This document shows positions 57,405-64,000 of a stretch of DNA of 64,000 nt, piece after piece. Numbering within the stretch: the stretch's first letter is position 1; each line of letters opens with the position of its first letter. The position numbers were made by a program, and so were the translations under genes. Source of the stretch: Patulibacter minatonensis DSM 18081 (GTDB taxonomy: Bacteria; Actinomycetota; Thermoleophilia; Solirubrobacterales; Solirubrobacteraceae); assembly GCF_000519325.1 (NCBI RefSeq), contig NZ_KI912613.1, positions 1,881,990 to 1,945,989 of the forward strand. The letters run 5' to 3'. Under the pieces are notes generated by a model. That model had not been told where the DNA came from. It saw only the letters and a list, made by a program, of their open reading frames with translations, and did not search any database.

Positions 57405-58829
57405 TCACGCCGCGACGGCCGCGGCCTCCCGGGGCCCCGGGCGGCGCGCCAGGTGCAGGCCGATCAGGCTCGCGAGGATCGCGGCGGCGGCGCAGATGCC
57501 GAAGAGCACGCGGTAGGCGTCCAGCGACGGCAGCGCGTTCCCGGCGACGGTCATCGTCAGGCCGGTCAGCAGGGCGCCGCCGATGGCGCTGGCCAGGGTG
57601 CTGCCGAGGCTGCGCGCCAGGGTATTGATGCCGTTGGCGGCGGCGAGCTGCTCGCGCGGGGTGTGGCGGTCGATGAGCGACGGGAGGGCCGCGTAGCCGA
57701 TGCCGGTGCCCGCGCCGATGATGGAGGCGCCGACGACGACCTGCCACAGGGCGTCGACCGCGACGATCCGGTAGACGAGGCCGACGGCGAGGATCGCGCC
57801 GGCGGCGGCGAGGACGTACGCCGGGCCGACGCGGGCGATGAGCTTCGCGGCGACCGGGGCGAGGGCGAGCATCAGCAGGCCGCTGGGCAGCAGGCAGAGG
57901 CCGGCGGTGAGGATCGTCGAGCCGAAGCCGTAGCCCGTCGACTCCGGCGCCTGGACGTAGGTCGCGGTGCCGGTGAAGCTCGCGAAGAGCGCGAAGCCGA
58001 TGAACAGCGACGCGATGTTCGTCAGGGCGATCGGCGGGCGCTTGAACGCGGGCATGTCGATCAGCGGGTTGGCGACGCGGTCCTCGACCCGGGTGAGCAC
58101 GGTGATCGCGACGATCGAGACGGCGAGGAGGCCGAGCACGGCGGGCGAGCCCCAGCCCCACGTGCCGCCCTGCGAGACGGCCAGGACGAGGGTCGCCAGG
58201 CCGGTGGTCAGGAGGCCGATGCCGGGCCAGTCGATGTGGTGCTGGCGCTCGAAGGGGGGTTCGCGCACGAGCGTGAGGACCGCGACGAAGCTGAGGATCG
58301 CGCCGATCGCGCCGATCGCGAAGAGCAGGTGGTAGTCGGCGTTGTCGCCGATCACGCCGGCGAGCGGCAGGCCGACCGCTCCGCCGATGCCGAGCATCGC
58401 GCTGACGAGCGCGGTCGCCGATCCCCGCCGCGCCTCGGGCAGCGTGACCGAGAGCAGGCTGATGCCGAGGGGGATCGCGGCGGCCGAGAAGCCGGCGATC
58501 ACGCGGCCCGCGAGCATGACCTCGTAGTTCGACGTGAACGTGTCGATCAGGGAGCCGACCGCGAGCGCGCCGAGGGCGACGAGCAGCAGCAGCCGTCGCC
58601 CGAACATGTCGGCGAAGCGCCCCATCACCGGCACCGAGATGGCGGCGACGAGCAGGGTCGAGGTCAGGAGCCACTGGGCTCCGCCGGCGCTCGTCCCGAG
58701 GTCGTCGGTGAGCGTCGGGAGGACGGGGATGATCAGCGTCTGCGCGAGCGCCGCGGTGAGGGCGCCGACGGCGACGGCGGCGATCCGCAGGTTCGCGCGG
58801 CCGTCGGGAGCGTCGTTCTGGGTGGGCAT
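57405..58829 (-). CDS. DHA2-family (14-TM) MFS exporter
   Basis: A 474-residue exporter. It starts with LRIAAVAVGALTAALAQTLI and IPVLPTLTDDLG, followed by GRFADMFGRRLLLLVALGAL (motif A), RVIAGFSAAAIPLGISLLSV (motif B region) and GIGGAVGLPLAGVIGDNADY (motif C-like). About 14 helices are present in all. The charge pattern around motif D1 is weaker than in typical QacA members. ATG 58829 is chosen; the frame upstream crosses operator DNA. Two inverted operator copies separate it from the divergent TetR gene, so it is probably an inducible drug or metabolite exporter. Confidence 0.9.
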   Translation of the reverse strand: MPTQNDAPDGRANLRIAAVAVGALTAALAQTLIIPVLPTLTDDLGTSAGGAQWLLTSTLLVAAISVPVMGRFADMFGRRLLLLVALGALAVGSLIDTFTSNYEVMLAGRVIAGFSAAAIPLGISLLSVTLPEARRGSATALVSAMLGIGGAVGLPLAGVIGDNADYHLLFAIGAIGAILSFVAVLTLVREPPFERQHHIDWPGIGLLTTGLATLVLAVSQGGTWGWGSPAVLGLLAVSIVAITVLTRVEDRVANPLIDMPAFKRPPIALTNIASLFIGFALFASFTGTATYVQAPESTGYGFGSTILTAGLCLLPSGLLMLALAPVAAKLIARVGPAYVLAAAGAILAVGLVYRIVAVDALWQVVVGASIIGAGTGIGYAALPSLIDRHTPREQLAAANGINTLARSLGSTLASAIGGALLTGLTMTVAGNALPSLDAYRVLFGICAAAAILASLIGLHLARRPGPREAAAVAA

Positions 58830-58847
58830 GAGCTCGTTCCTGGTCAA

Positions 58848-58909
58848 GTAATCAAGTGATGACTTGGTGCACGATAGCTCGATCCGGCGCGTTGTCAACG
58901 CTTGATTAC
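58848..58909. promoter_or_regulatory. Two inverted operator copies between MFS and TetR genes
   Basis: GTAATCAAGTGATGAC (58848-58863) recurs inverted as GTCAACGCTTGATTAC (58894-58909), with 14 of 16 positions conserved. The first copy is itself close to palindromic (AAGTAATCA-AG-TGATGACTT, one mismatch). The second lies just before the GATGAT box (58914-58919) of the TetR gene. One site near each gene suits a single repressor controlling both. Confidence 0.75.
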
Positions 58910-58925
58910 ATGCGATGATCCTCGC

Positions 58926-59522
58926 GTGGTCGATCGTGAGCCTCCCGCCGAGCCCCGTCCCCGGGACGCCGACGCCACCCGCCGGGAGCTGCTGCTCGCG
59001 GCCCAGCGGCGCTTCGTGCTCCTCGGCTACGAGCGCACCACGACGCGCGACATCGCGGACGACGCCGGGGTGAACCTCGCGCTGATCAACCGCTACTTCG
59101 GCGGCAAGCGCGGCCTGCACCGGGCGGTGCTCCAGAACTCGGCGGAGCTCCTCGAGGCGGCCGCGACCCGCCACCGCGAGCCGCGCCGCGATGTCGTCTC
59201 GGAGTTCCTCGAGTCCCTGGACCCCGAGGCGTGGCCGCAGCTCGGCGGGCACCCGCTGCTCCTGCTGCTGCGCGACGACGAGGAGACCCGCCCGATGCGC
59301 GCCCAGGCCCTGGCCACCGCGGTCCGCAGGACCCTGGTCGCGACCGATCGGGCGGACTCCGGCGACCCCGAGGACGAGCTCCGCGCCGAGCTCGTCCTCG
59401 CCCTGTTCTGCGGCGTCGTCTCGCTCCGGTCCGCGGGCCTCGTCGAGCGGCTGCGGACGGCGGAGCCCGAGGCGCTGCGTGCCGGGCTCGAGGCCGCGTT
59501 CACGGGGATGATGGGGGAGTGA
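58926..59522 (+). CDS. TetR-family transcriptional repressor
   Basis: A 198-residue TetR protein. HTH: DATRRELLLAAQRRFVLLGY, then TTTRDIADDAGVNLALINRY with FGGKRGLHRAVLQNSAELLE. The rest is a helical effector domain of usual size. GTG 58926 is chosen: GATGAT lies 6 nt upstream, and the frame further upstream reads through the operator. It probably represses the divergent MFS exporter. Its stop overlaps the GTG of the AraC-type gene (GTGA), so the two are co-translated. Confidence 0.88.
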   Translation: MVDREPPAEPRPRDADATRRELLLAAQRRFVLLGYERTTTRDIADDAGVNLALINRYFGGKRGLHRAVLQNSAELLEAAATRHREPRRDVVSEFLESLDPEAWPQLGGHPLLLLLRDDEETRPMRAQALATAVRRTLVATDRADSGDPEDELRAELVLALFCGVVSLRSAGLVERLRTAEPEALRAGLEAAFTGMMGE

Positions 59523-59920
59523 GCACCCCGGTCCATCCCCACCGGCACCTCGTGCGCGCCCGCGACCTCGCGGACCTGCGGTACGCCGAGCCGCTCGACG
59601 TGGCCCGGCTGGCGGCTGCGGCAGGACTGTCGCCGGCGCACTTCAGCCGCGAGTTCCGGAAGGCCTTCGGGGAGACGCCGCACCGCTACCTGCTGACGCG
59701 CCGGCTGGAGCGGGCGGCGACGCTGCTGCGCACCACCGACCGGTCGGTGGCCGAGATCTGTCTCGACGTCGGGCTGTCGAGCGTCGGGTCGTTCACCACG
59801 AGCTTCACCCGCGCGTACGGCCGGCCGCCGACCGCGTACCGGGCCGCCCACCCGCCGGCGGCGCAGCGCGTCCGGATCCCCGCGTGCATGCTGCGGGATC
59901 TCGAGCGACCCGCCCGCTGA
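59519..59920 (+). CDS. Short AraC-family transcriptional regulator
   Basis: A 133-residue regulator that is little more than the AraC DNA-binding domain: first HTH PLDVARLAAAAGLSPAHFSR followed by EFRKAFGETPHRYLLTRRLE, second HTH RSVAEICLDVGLSSVGSFTT followed by SFTRAYGRPPTAYRAAHPP. A separate effector domain is absent, as in SoxS-type regulators. The start overlaps the TetR stop. It is followed on the same strand by a VOC gene, a frequent AraC partner. Confidence 0.9.
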   Translation: MSTPVHPHRHLVRARDLADLRYAEPLDVARLAAAAGLSPAHFSREFRKAFGETPHRYLLTRRLERAATLLRTTDRSVAEICLDVGLSSVGSFTTSFTRAYGRPPTAYRAAHPPAAQRVRIPACMLRDLERPAR

Positions 59921-60053
59921 TCCCCGCCCGCGCGCCGCGCCGGCCCGAGCGGTCGGTCGAGGTCAGCACGTTTGGAGAAGACGGTCCCGGCGGTCGCGTC
60001 TACCTTCTCCCGCATCGGGCGGTCCCGCCCGGCAACCGACGGGAGGTCACCGC

Positions 60054-60482
60054 ATGTTCCAGCTCAGCAGCGTCCAGGTCTGGGTCAACGATCAGGACGA
60101 GGCGCTCGCCTGGTGGACCGAGAAGATCGGCTTCGAGGTCCGCGCGGACGCCACCGTCGCCGAGCTCGGCGACTTCCGCTGGCTGACCGTCGGGCCTCCC
60201 GGCGACACCGGCCCGGAGATCGTGCTGATGGCGATCCCGCCGGAGCCGATGTTCACCGCCGAGACCCGCGGGCAGATCGAGTCGCTGATGAGCAAGGGCG
60301 CCAGCGGCGGCCTGTTCTTCACCACGGCGGACATCCAGGCCGACTACGCGCGCCTGACCGCCGCCGGCGTCGAGTTCACGCAGGAGCCGACCGAGGTCCC
60401 CTACGGCGTCGACTGCGGCTTCCGCGACCCGTCCGGCAACCACTTCCGGCTGGCGCAGATCCGCGAGGGCTGGGCCGGGTAG
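60054..60482 (+). CDS. VOC-family protein
   Basis: A 142-residue vicinal-oxygen-chelate protein: SSVQVWVNDQDEALAWWTEK with IGFEVRADATVAELGDFRWL, and second half FTTADIQADYARLTAAGVEF, VPYGVDCGFRDPSGNHFRLA. The first-half His ligand is replaced by Gln (VQVWV), common in non-glyoxalase members. The function is unknown; small-molecule binding or resistance is possible. It lies 133 bp after the AraC-type gene on the same strand and may be its target. Confidence 0.85.
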   Translation: MFQLSSVQVWVNDQDEALAWWTEKIGFEVRADATVAELGDFRWLTVGPPGDTGPEIVLMAIPPEPMFTAETRGQIESLMSKGASGGLFFTTADIQADYARLTAAGVEFTQEPTEVPYGVDCGFRDPSGNHFRLAQIREGWAG

Positions 60483-60537
60483 CCGCATCGGCCGCCCGGC
60501 CGCCCCGCCCGGCCGACCTACGGGCACCGGCGCGGAG

Positions 60538-61545
60538 TCAGTCGCCGGAGACGGCCTCGAGCGCTCCCTGGGGCAGCGCCTGGGCCAGCAGCTCGTAGGA
60601 GCGGATGCGGGCGGGGAGGTCGGCGACGTTCATCGCCACCATCACCTCGTCCGCGCCGGCCTGCTCCGCGAACGCGGTCACCTGCTCGCCGACCTGGTCG
60701 GCGTCGCCGATCGCCGAGTAGTGGAGCATCTGCAGCGCCTGCCGGCCGATCGGCGAGCGGAGGATCGCCTCGGTCTCGGCGCGGTCGCCGTCGATCGAGC
60801 GGCCGCTGAGCGCGCGCGCCATCTTCTCCAGGGCGGTGGCGTGCAGGAGCGTCGCCTCGTCCTCGGTGTCCGCGGCGAAGACGTTCATGCTGGCGATCAT
60901 GTACGGCTCCTGCAGCTGCTCCGACGGCTGGAAGCGCTCGCGGTAGACCTGCGACGCGTTCAGCAGCTCGGCGGGGGCGAAGTGCGACGCGAACGCGTAC
61001 GGCAGGCCGAACGCGGCGGCCAGGCTCGCGCCGAACAGCGACGAGCCGAGGATGTAGAGCGGCACCTCCGTGCCCTCGCCGGGGATCGCCCGGACGGCCT
61101 GGCCGGGGGTCGACGGACCCAGCAGCCGCTGGAGCTCGCGCACGTCCTGCGGGAACCGCTCGGAGGCCTCCGGGGAGCGGCGCATCGCCCGCACCGTCTC
61201 CAGGTCGGTGCCGGGCGCCCGGCCGAGGCCCAGGTCGATGCGGCCCGGGTAGAGCGTCTCGAGGGTGCCGTACTGCTCGGCGATGATCAGCGGCGAGTGG
61301 TTGGGCAGCATCACGCCGCCCGAGCCCACGCGGATCCGCTCGGTGTTCGCGGCGATGAACCCGGCCAGCACCGACGGCGTCGACGAGACGATGCTCCGCA
61401 TGTTGTGGTGCTCCGAGAACCAGTAGCGGCCGTAGCCCCAGTCCTCGGCGTGCTTGGCGAGCTCCGCGCTGCCGAGCAGCGCGTCGCGCGGGGAGACGCC
61501 GCCTCCCGCCGTGGCCAGATCGAGGACCGACAACCGCACCGCCAT
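60538..61545 (-). CDS. LLM-class (luciferase-like) flavin-dependent oxidoreductase
   Basis: A 335-residue TIM-barrel flavoenzyme of the bacterial luciferase-like group. The subgroup with [20 protein letters not shown] at the start and [54 protein letters not shown] and [20 protein letters not shown] is very common in actinobacteria and Gram-positives (YhbW/YvbT-like). FMN or F420 use cannot be told. ATG 61545 begins the conserved part; the preceding in-frame sequence is not family-like. It converges on the VOC gene with 55 bp between. Confidence 0.9.
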   Translation of the reverse strand: MAVRLSVLDLATAGGGVSPRDALLGSAELAKHAEDWGYGRYWFSEHHNMRSIVSSTPSVLAGFIAANTERIRVGSGGVMLPNHSPLIIAEQYGTLETLYPGRIDLGLGRAPGTDLETVRAMRRSPEASERFPQDVRELQRLLGPSTPGQAVRAIPGEGTEVPLYILGSSLFGASLAAAFGLPYAFASHFAPAELLNASQVYRERFQPSEQLQEPYMIASMNVFAADTEDEATLLHATALEKMARALSGRSIDGDRAETEAILRSPIGRQALQMLHYSAIGDADQVGEQVTAFAEQAGADEVMVAMNVADLPARIRSYELLAQALPQGALEAVSGD

Positions 61546-61724
61546 CACGAGCTCCTTCCCTGCCCGGTCGCCCGGGCGCACGGGTCCGGGCGACTCCCGG
61601 GACCCTCGGTCAACCGTACTCCCGTGCGGTCCGGGGGCCTGCGGGACGGGGTCCGCGGTGGGGTGGCCGGTCGTGGGACGCGACGACCGGAAGGGCGGGG
61701 CGACGCCCGGGCCGCGCCGATCGG

Positions 61725-62090
61725 TCAGGCCGTCCAGGGGATCGTCGCCTGGAGGACGGCCTCGTCGAGCGCGCCCGTGCGCAGCGCGGTGATCTCCTGG
61801 TACTCGGGGTCGGCGACCATGGCGCTGAACGCCGCGCGCGTCGGGTAGCGCACGAGCAGCACGGCGTCCCAGTCCCACCCGTCGGGCGCGACGAGGCTCG
61901 TGTGGGTGTCGCCGACGTAGACGATCTCCGCGCCGACGCGCTCGAGGAACGGCGCGATCCGCGTCGCGTACTCGGTGTACGAGCCGGACCCGCCGGGGCG
62001 GTACCGCAGCAGGTTCAGCATCACCACCGGGCCGCCGGGGTCCTCCTCGAGGTAGCGCTTGAGGTCGCGTCCGGTGGGGTCGACGGGCAT
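61725..62090 (-). CDS. DUF1330-family protein
   Basis: A 121-residue protein with the ferredoxin-like dimeric alpha/beta-barrel fold of DUF1330: [53 protein letters not shown] and [20 protein letters not shown]. The function of the family is unknown. It is a single gene between the flavin oxidoreductase and the M23 peptidase gene on the same strand, without obvious coupling. Confidence 0.85.
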   Translation of the reverse strand: MPVDPTGRDLKRYLEEDPGGPVVMLNLLRYRPGGSGSYTEYATRIAPFLERVGAEIVYVGDTHTSLVAPDGWDWDAVLLVRYPTRAAFSAMVADPEYQEITALRTGALDEAVLQATIPWTA

Positions 62091-62188
62091 CGTCCGATCC
62101 TAGACCGCGCCCTCGGCCGTCCCGCGGGACGGCCGAGGGCGGGAGCGCGGTGCCGCCGGGGCCGCCCGCCTGCCCGGCGGGTCCGGGG

Positions 62189-63049
62189 TCAGGACGTGGC
62201 GGCGCCCGCGGGGTTGCCGGCCGCGGCCGCCCACGCGTCCAGGGTCGCCGTCGGGTCGTGCGTGTGGCCGCCGGCGTACCAGCCGGGCGCGGTCCACAGC
62301 TCGAAGTGCAGATGGCAGCCGTCGGCGTCGCCGGTGTCCCCGACGGTCCCGACCGGCGTGCCCGCCTGCACCGCGTCGCCGACCTTCAGCGGCGAGCGGG
62401 ACTTCAGGTGCATGTAGACCTCGTCCTCGCCGCCCGGCGTCCCGGTGATCACGACGTAGTTCCCGGCGCGCGCCTCGTACTTGCGGGTCCTGACCTGGCC
62501 GGGCGATGCCGCCACGAGCGGGGTTCCGCAGGCCGCGAAGAGGTCGACCCCCTGGTGCGCGCCCCCGCGGGCGCGGAACGTCGTGGCGGCGCCGCCGTAG
62601 TGCCACGGGCCCTGGATCGGGAACGTGCCGTCGGGGCTGGGGGCGGCGGCCTTGCGGGCCATCCGCCCGGCGATCGTCTCGGCGAACTTCAGCTTCATCG
62701 CCCGCAGCGTCTGCAGGTTCGGGCGGCCCGTCCGCATGAGCTTCTTCTTCGACTGGTACCGGCGGATCGCGCTGCGCGTCCCCGTGCCGATCCGGCCGTC
62801 GGCGCGCACGTGGACGCGGCGCTGCACGCTCTTCGTCTGGGACCGGGTCAGCGACACCGCGGCGGTCACCTTGATCACGGTCGCGGGCGCCGACTGCGTG
62901 GTGACGGCCGGTGACGCGGGCGTGGCGGGGGCCGGCGCGGGCGTCGCCGCGAGCCCGCCCGTCCCGTCGGCCGCGGACGCCACGGAGGCGCCCGTCATCA
63001 TCGTGCACAGCGCGACCGCGATCGCACCGGTTGTGCGGGAACCCCGCAT
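62189..63049 (-). CDS. Secreted M23 metallopeptidase with peptidoglycan-binding domain, under a ydaO riboswitch
   Basis: A 286-residue cell-wall endopeptidase. The signal peptide ([20 protein letters not shown]) leads to an Ala/Pro/Thr linker. Next is a peptidoglycan-binding repeat ([20 protein letters not shown], then [17 protein letters not shown]), then the LytM/M23 domain with zinc motif [20 protein letters not shown] (HxxxD), [20 protein letters not shown] and the second motif GCHLHFELW (HxH). All zinc ligands are present, so it should be active against peptide cross-links. A c-di-AMP riboswitch in its 5' leader links its synthesis to cell-wall or osmotic signalling. Confidence 0.93.
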   Translation of the reverse strand: MRGSRTTGAIAVALCTMMTGASVASAADGTGGLAATPAPAPATPASPAVTTQSAPATVIKVTAAVSLTRSQTKSVQRRVHVRADGRIGTGTRSAIRRYQSKKKLMRTGRPNLQTLRAMKLKFAETIAGRMARKAAAPSPDGTFPIQGPWHYGGAATTFRARGGAHQGVDLFAACGTPLVAASPGQVRTRKYEARAGNYVVITGTPGGEDEVYMHLKSRSPLKVGDAVQAGTPVGTVGDTGDADGCHLHFELWTAPGWYAGGHTHDPTATLDAWAAAAGNPAGAATS

Positions 63050-63066
63050 CCGAACACTCCTTCTTC

Positions 63067-63190
63067 GGCCTACGGGGTTAGCTGACGGGCGAGCGCGGAA
63101 AGAGACGCGCCTCCACTGACGTGGATGAGCCCCAACGACCTGGGTCCCCCGTTCCCCGGGAACGGCCCCGGGAACTCGGCGTCGGCCAAG
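63067..63190 (-). promoter_or_regulatory. ydaO/yuaA-type c-di-AMP riboswitch
   Basis: Read on the minus strand, the leader carries the conserved blocks in order: GCCGAGTTCCCGGGG, GAACGGGGGACCCA, GGGGCTCATCC, GCGTCTCTTTCC and CCGTCAGCTAACC, closed by GGCC/GGCC outer pairing (63184-63187 with 63067-63070). This matches actinobacterial ydaO riboswitches that control cell-wall hydrolases; c-di-AMP normally turns such genes off. TAGCTT (63193-63188) lies at its 5' edge as a -10 box. AAGAAGGAG precedes the M23 start codon. Confidence 0.88.
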
Positions 63191-63219
63191 CTAGCAGAGG
63201 TCCGGTGGCGCGCTCGCCG

Positions 63220-63233
63220 GTTCCCCGGGAACG
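63220..63233. repeat. 14-bp GTTCCCCGGGAACG element duplicated in promoter and riboswitch
   Basis: The near-palindrome GTTCCCCGGGAACG occurs here, about 30-40 bp upstream of the expected transcription start, and again at 63151-63164 inside the riboswitch. The upstream copy sits where an activator or repressor could bind. Confidence 0.5.
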
Positions 63234-63237
63234 ACGA

Positions 63238-63265
63238 CGGCCGCGCCCCTTGCGGAGCGCGGCCG
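63238..63265 (-). terminator. Hairpin terminator upstream of the M23 transcript
   Basis: Perfect 9-bp stem CGGCCGCGC (63238-63246) with GCGCGGCCG (63257-63265), loop 10 nt. It lies between the end of the minus-strand gene at 63389 and the M23 promoter, so it probably ends the upstream transcript. The rest of 63266-63388 shows no further feature. Confidence 0.6.
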
Positions 63266-63388
63266 ATGTCTCTCGAGCGGGTTGTCCCCCAACGCCCCGT
63301 TCGATGGATCCATCATGCACGCGGTCGGGAGCGACGCCGTCTCGGTCCGGTGTCGATCCGGTGTCGGCGGACACGGGCCGCCACCAGC

Positions 63389-64000
63389 TCAGCGCGTCCG
63401 CGGGAGCCGCGCCTGGAGCTCGGCGGTGACGCGGGTCCCGCGCGGGACGGCGACGCAGAGCTCCCGGGCCCCCGGGTTCGCCAGGAGCACGAGCCGCGAG
63501 GCGCTGCGACCGCGCTTGAACCGCAGCGTCGCCGGGCGCGGCCGCTGCTCCCCGCAGCGCGCGATCCGCAGGACCCCGGAGCGGCGCGGCGACCGGACGG
63601 TGAGGTGCAGCGCGACGCGGCGGTCGGTGGCGAGGACCCCGAGCTTGGTCCCGAGGGCGATCCGGAGGGACGAGCCGCGACGCGTCGCGGCGACGGGCTT
63701 CGGCCGCGGGCTGCGGGCGACCCAGCCGGTGGGCGCGACGTACCGCCGGACCGACGTGACCCGCGGCCGCCCGCCCGTCCGCGTCGAGGTGCAGACCTTC
63801 CCGCTCCCGCCCCGGACGAAGACCCGGGTGGAGGCGCGGCGTCCCTTCCCGACGACGAGCGCCGGCCGGGACGGTCGCGCCTGCCCGCAGCGCCACACGC
63901 GGACGTCGCCGGACCGCCTCGCGGCGCGGGTGGTGCGCACGGCGACGAGCTCGGCGGTGACGGCCGCCGGCGCGGCGGTGCCGCCGGCCGTGCCGCCCCC
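63389..64000 (-). CDS. Secreted-type repeat protein, C-terminal part (5' end outside window)
   Basis: The minus-strand frame stays open to the window edge, so the start lies beyond it; at least 203 residues are visible. The chain is very Arg/Val-rich and consists of related units of about 60-80 residues, each with a Cys pair: VRVWRCGQARPSRPALVVGK ... GKVCTSTRTGG and LRIARCGEQRPRPATLRFKR ... ARELCVAVPRG. Each unit ends near an RVTA/AVTAEL strand, and a further unit end (AAVTAELVAVRTTRAA) is seen at the edge. Repeating disulfide-linked beta domains of an exported protein are likely. GTG 63940 is an internal alternative start. No family recognised. Confidence 0.6.
   Translation of the reverse strand, partial: GGGTAGGTAAPAAVTAELVAVRTTRAARRSGDVRVWRCGQARPSRPALVVGKGRRASTRVFVRGGSGKVCTSTRTGGRPRVTSVRRYVAPTGWVARSPRPKPVAATRRGSSLRIALGTKLGVLATDRRVALHLTVRSPRRSGVLRIARCGEQRPRPATLRFKRGRSASRLVLLANPGARELCVAVPRGTRVTAELQARLPRTR

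Overview
The window looks like chromosomal DNA of a very GC-rich actinobacterium. Several traits point to the Thermoleophilia (Solirubrobacter, Conexibacter or Patulibacter relatives): secreted RTX-type calcium-binding repeat proteins, a SAM-IV riboswitch, a ydaO (c-di-AMP) riboswitch before an M23 hydrolase, GTG starts, and a -10 box placed 6-9 nt before many start codons, which implies leaderless mRNAs. The lineage is inferred from gene content, not from a marker gene.

Layout. 1-13 kb: end of a NarL-type two-component system, a CGNR regulator, a VOC/flavin-oxidase pair behind a palindromic operator, a methyltransferase, a family-3 glycosidase, an AlkC-like DNA repair protein, AzlCD exporter, a secreted helical-repeat protein, an L,D-transpeptidase, a DUF2804-like protein and an NmrA-like reductase. 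13.2-17.9 kb: a tightly coupled minus-strand lipid operon (HAD/PlsC fusion, a 41-codon gpsA remnant, WS/DGAT, two alpha/beta hydrolases). 18-27 kb: an HMG-CoA-lyase-like protein lacking the catalytic cysteine, an ECF sigma factor with a membrane partner, a second two-component system flanked by two secreted proteins that share a mature N-terminus, a CDF transporter and a cupredoxin lipoprotein. 27.5-32.6 kb: SDR/OYE pair, TetR and divergent DHA2 exporter, then a decaying Lrp/EamA locus. 32.7-34.3 kb: SAM-IV riboswitch controlling a class-V aminotransferase. 35-39 kb: PhoX phosphatase and GMC oxidoreductase. 39.7-46.4 kb: two divergent RTX-repeat proteins next to a giant LuxR regulator and a cupin. 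46.5-51.7 kb: MBL hydrolase and TetR separated by a four-site operator array, a ferritin-like/H1-like fusion protein and a SigB/F-type sigma factor.

51.8-55.7 kb is a genomic island. It starts at an intact tRNA-Ala(TGC), ends at an exact 47-bp copy of the tRNA 3' half, has lower GC at its left end, and carries only defence-type genes: a DUF5343 protein coupled to a Swt1-like HEPN protein, and an AbiEi/AbiEii toxin-antitoxin pair. No integrase was recognised. The DUF5343-HEPN pair is the best candidate for a little-described system.

55.8-64 kb: two TetR regulators with clear palindromic operators facing an SDR and an MFS exporter, AraC and VOC genes, an LLM flavin oxidoreductase, a DUF1330 protein, the ydaO-controlled M23 endopeptidase, and the 3' part of a secreted repeat protein cut by the window edge. 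Reverse-strand frames opposite real genes are long here because of the GC content and are not reported as genes.
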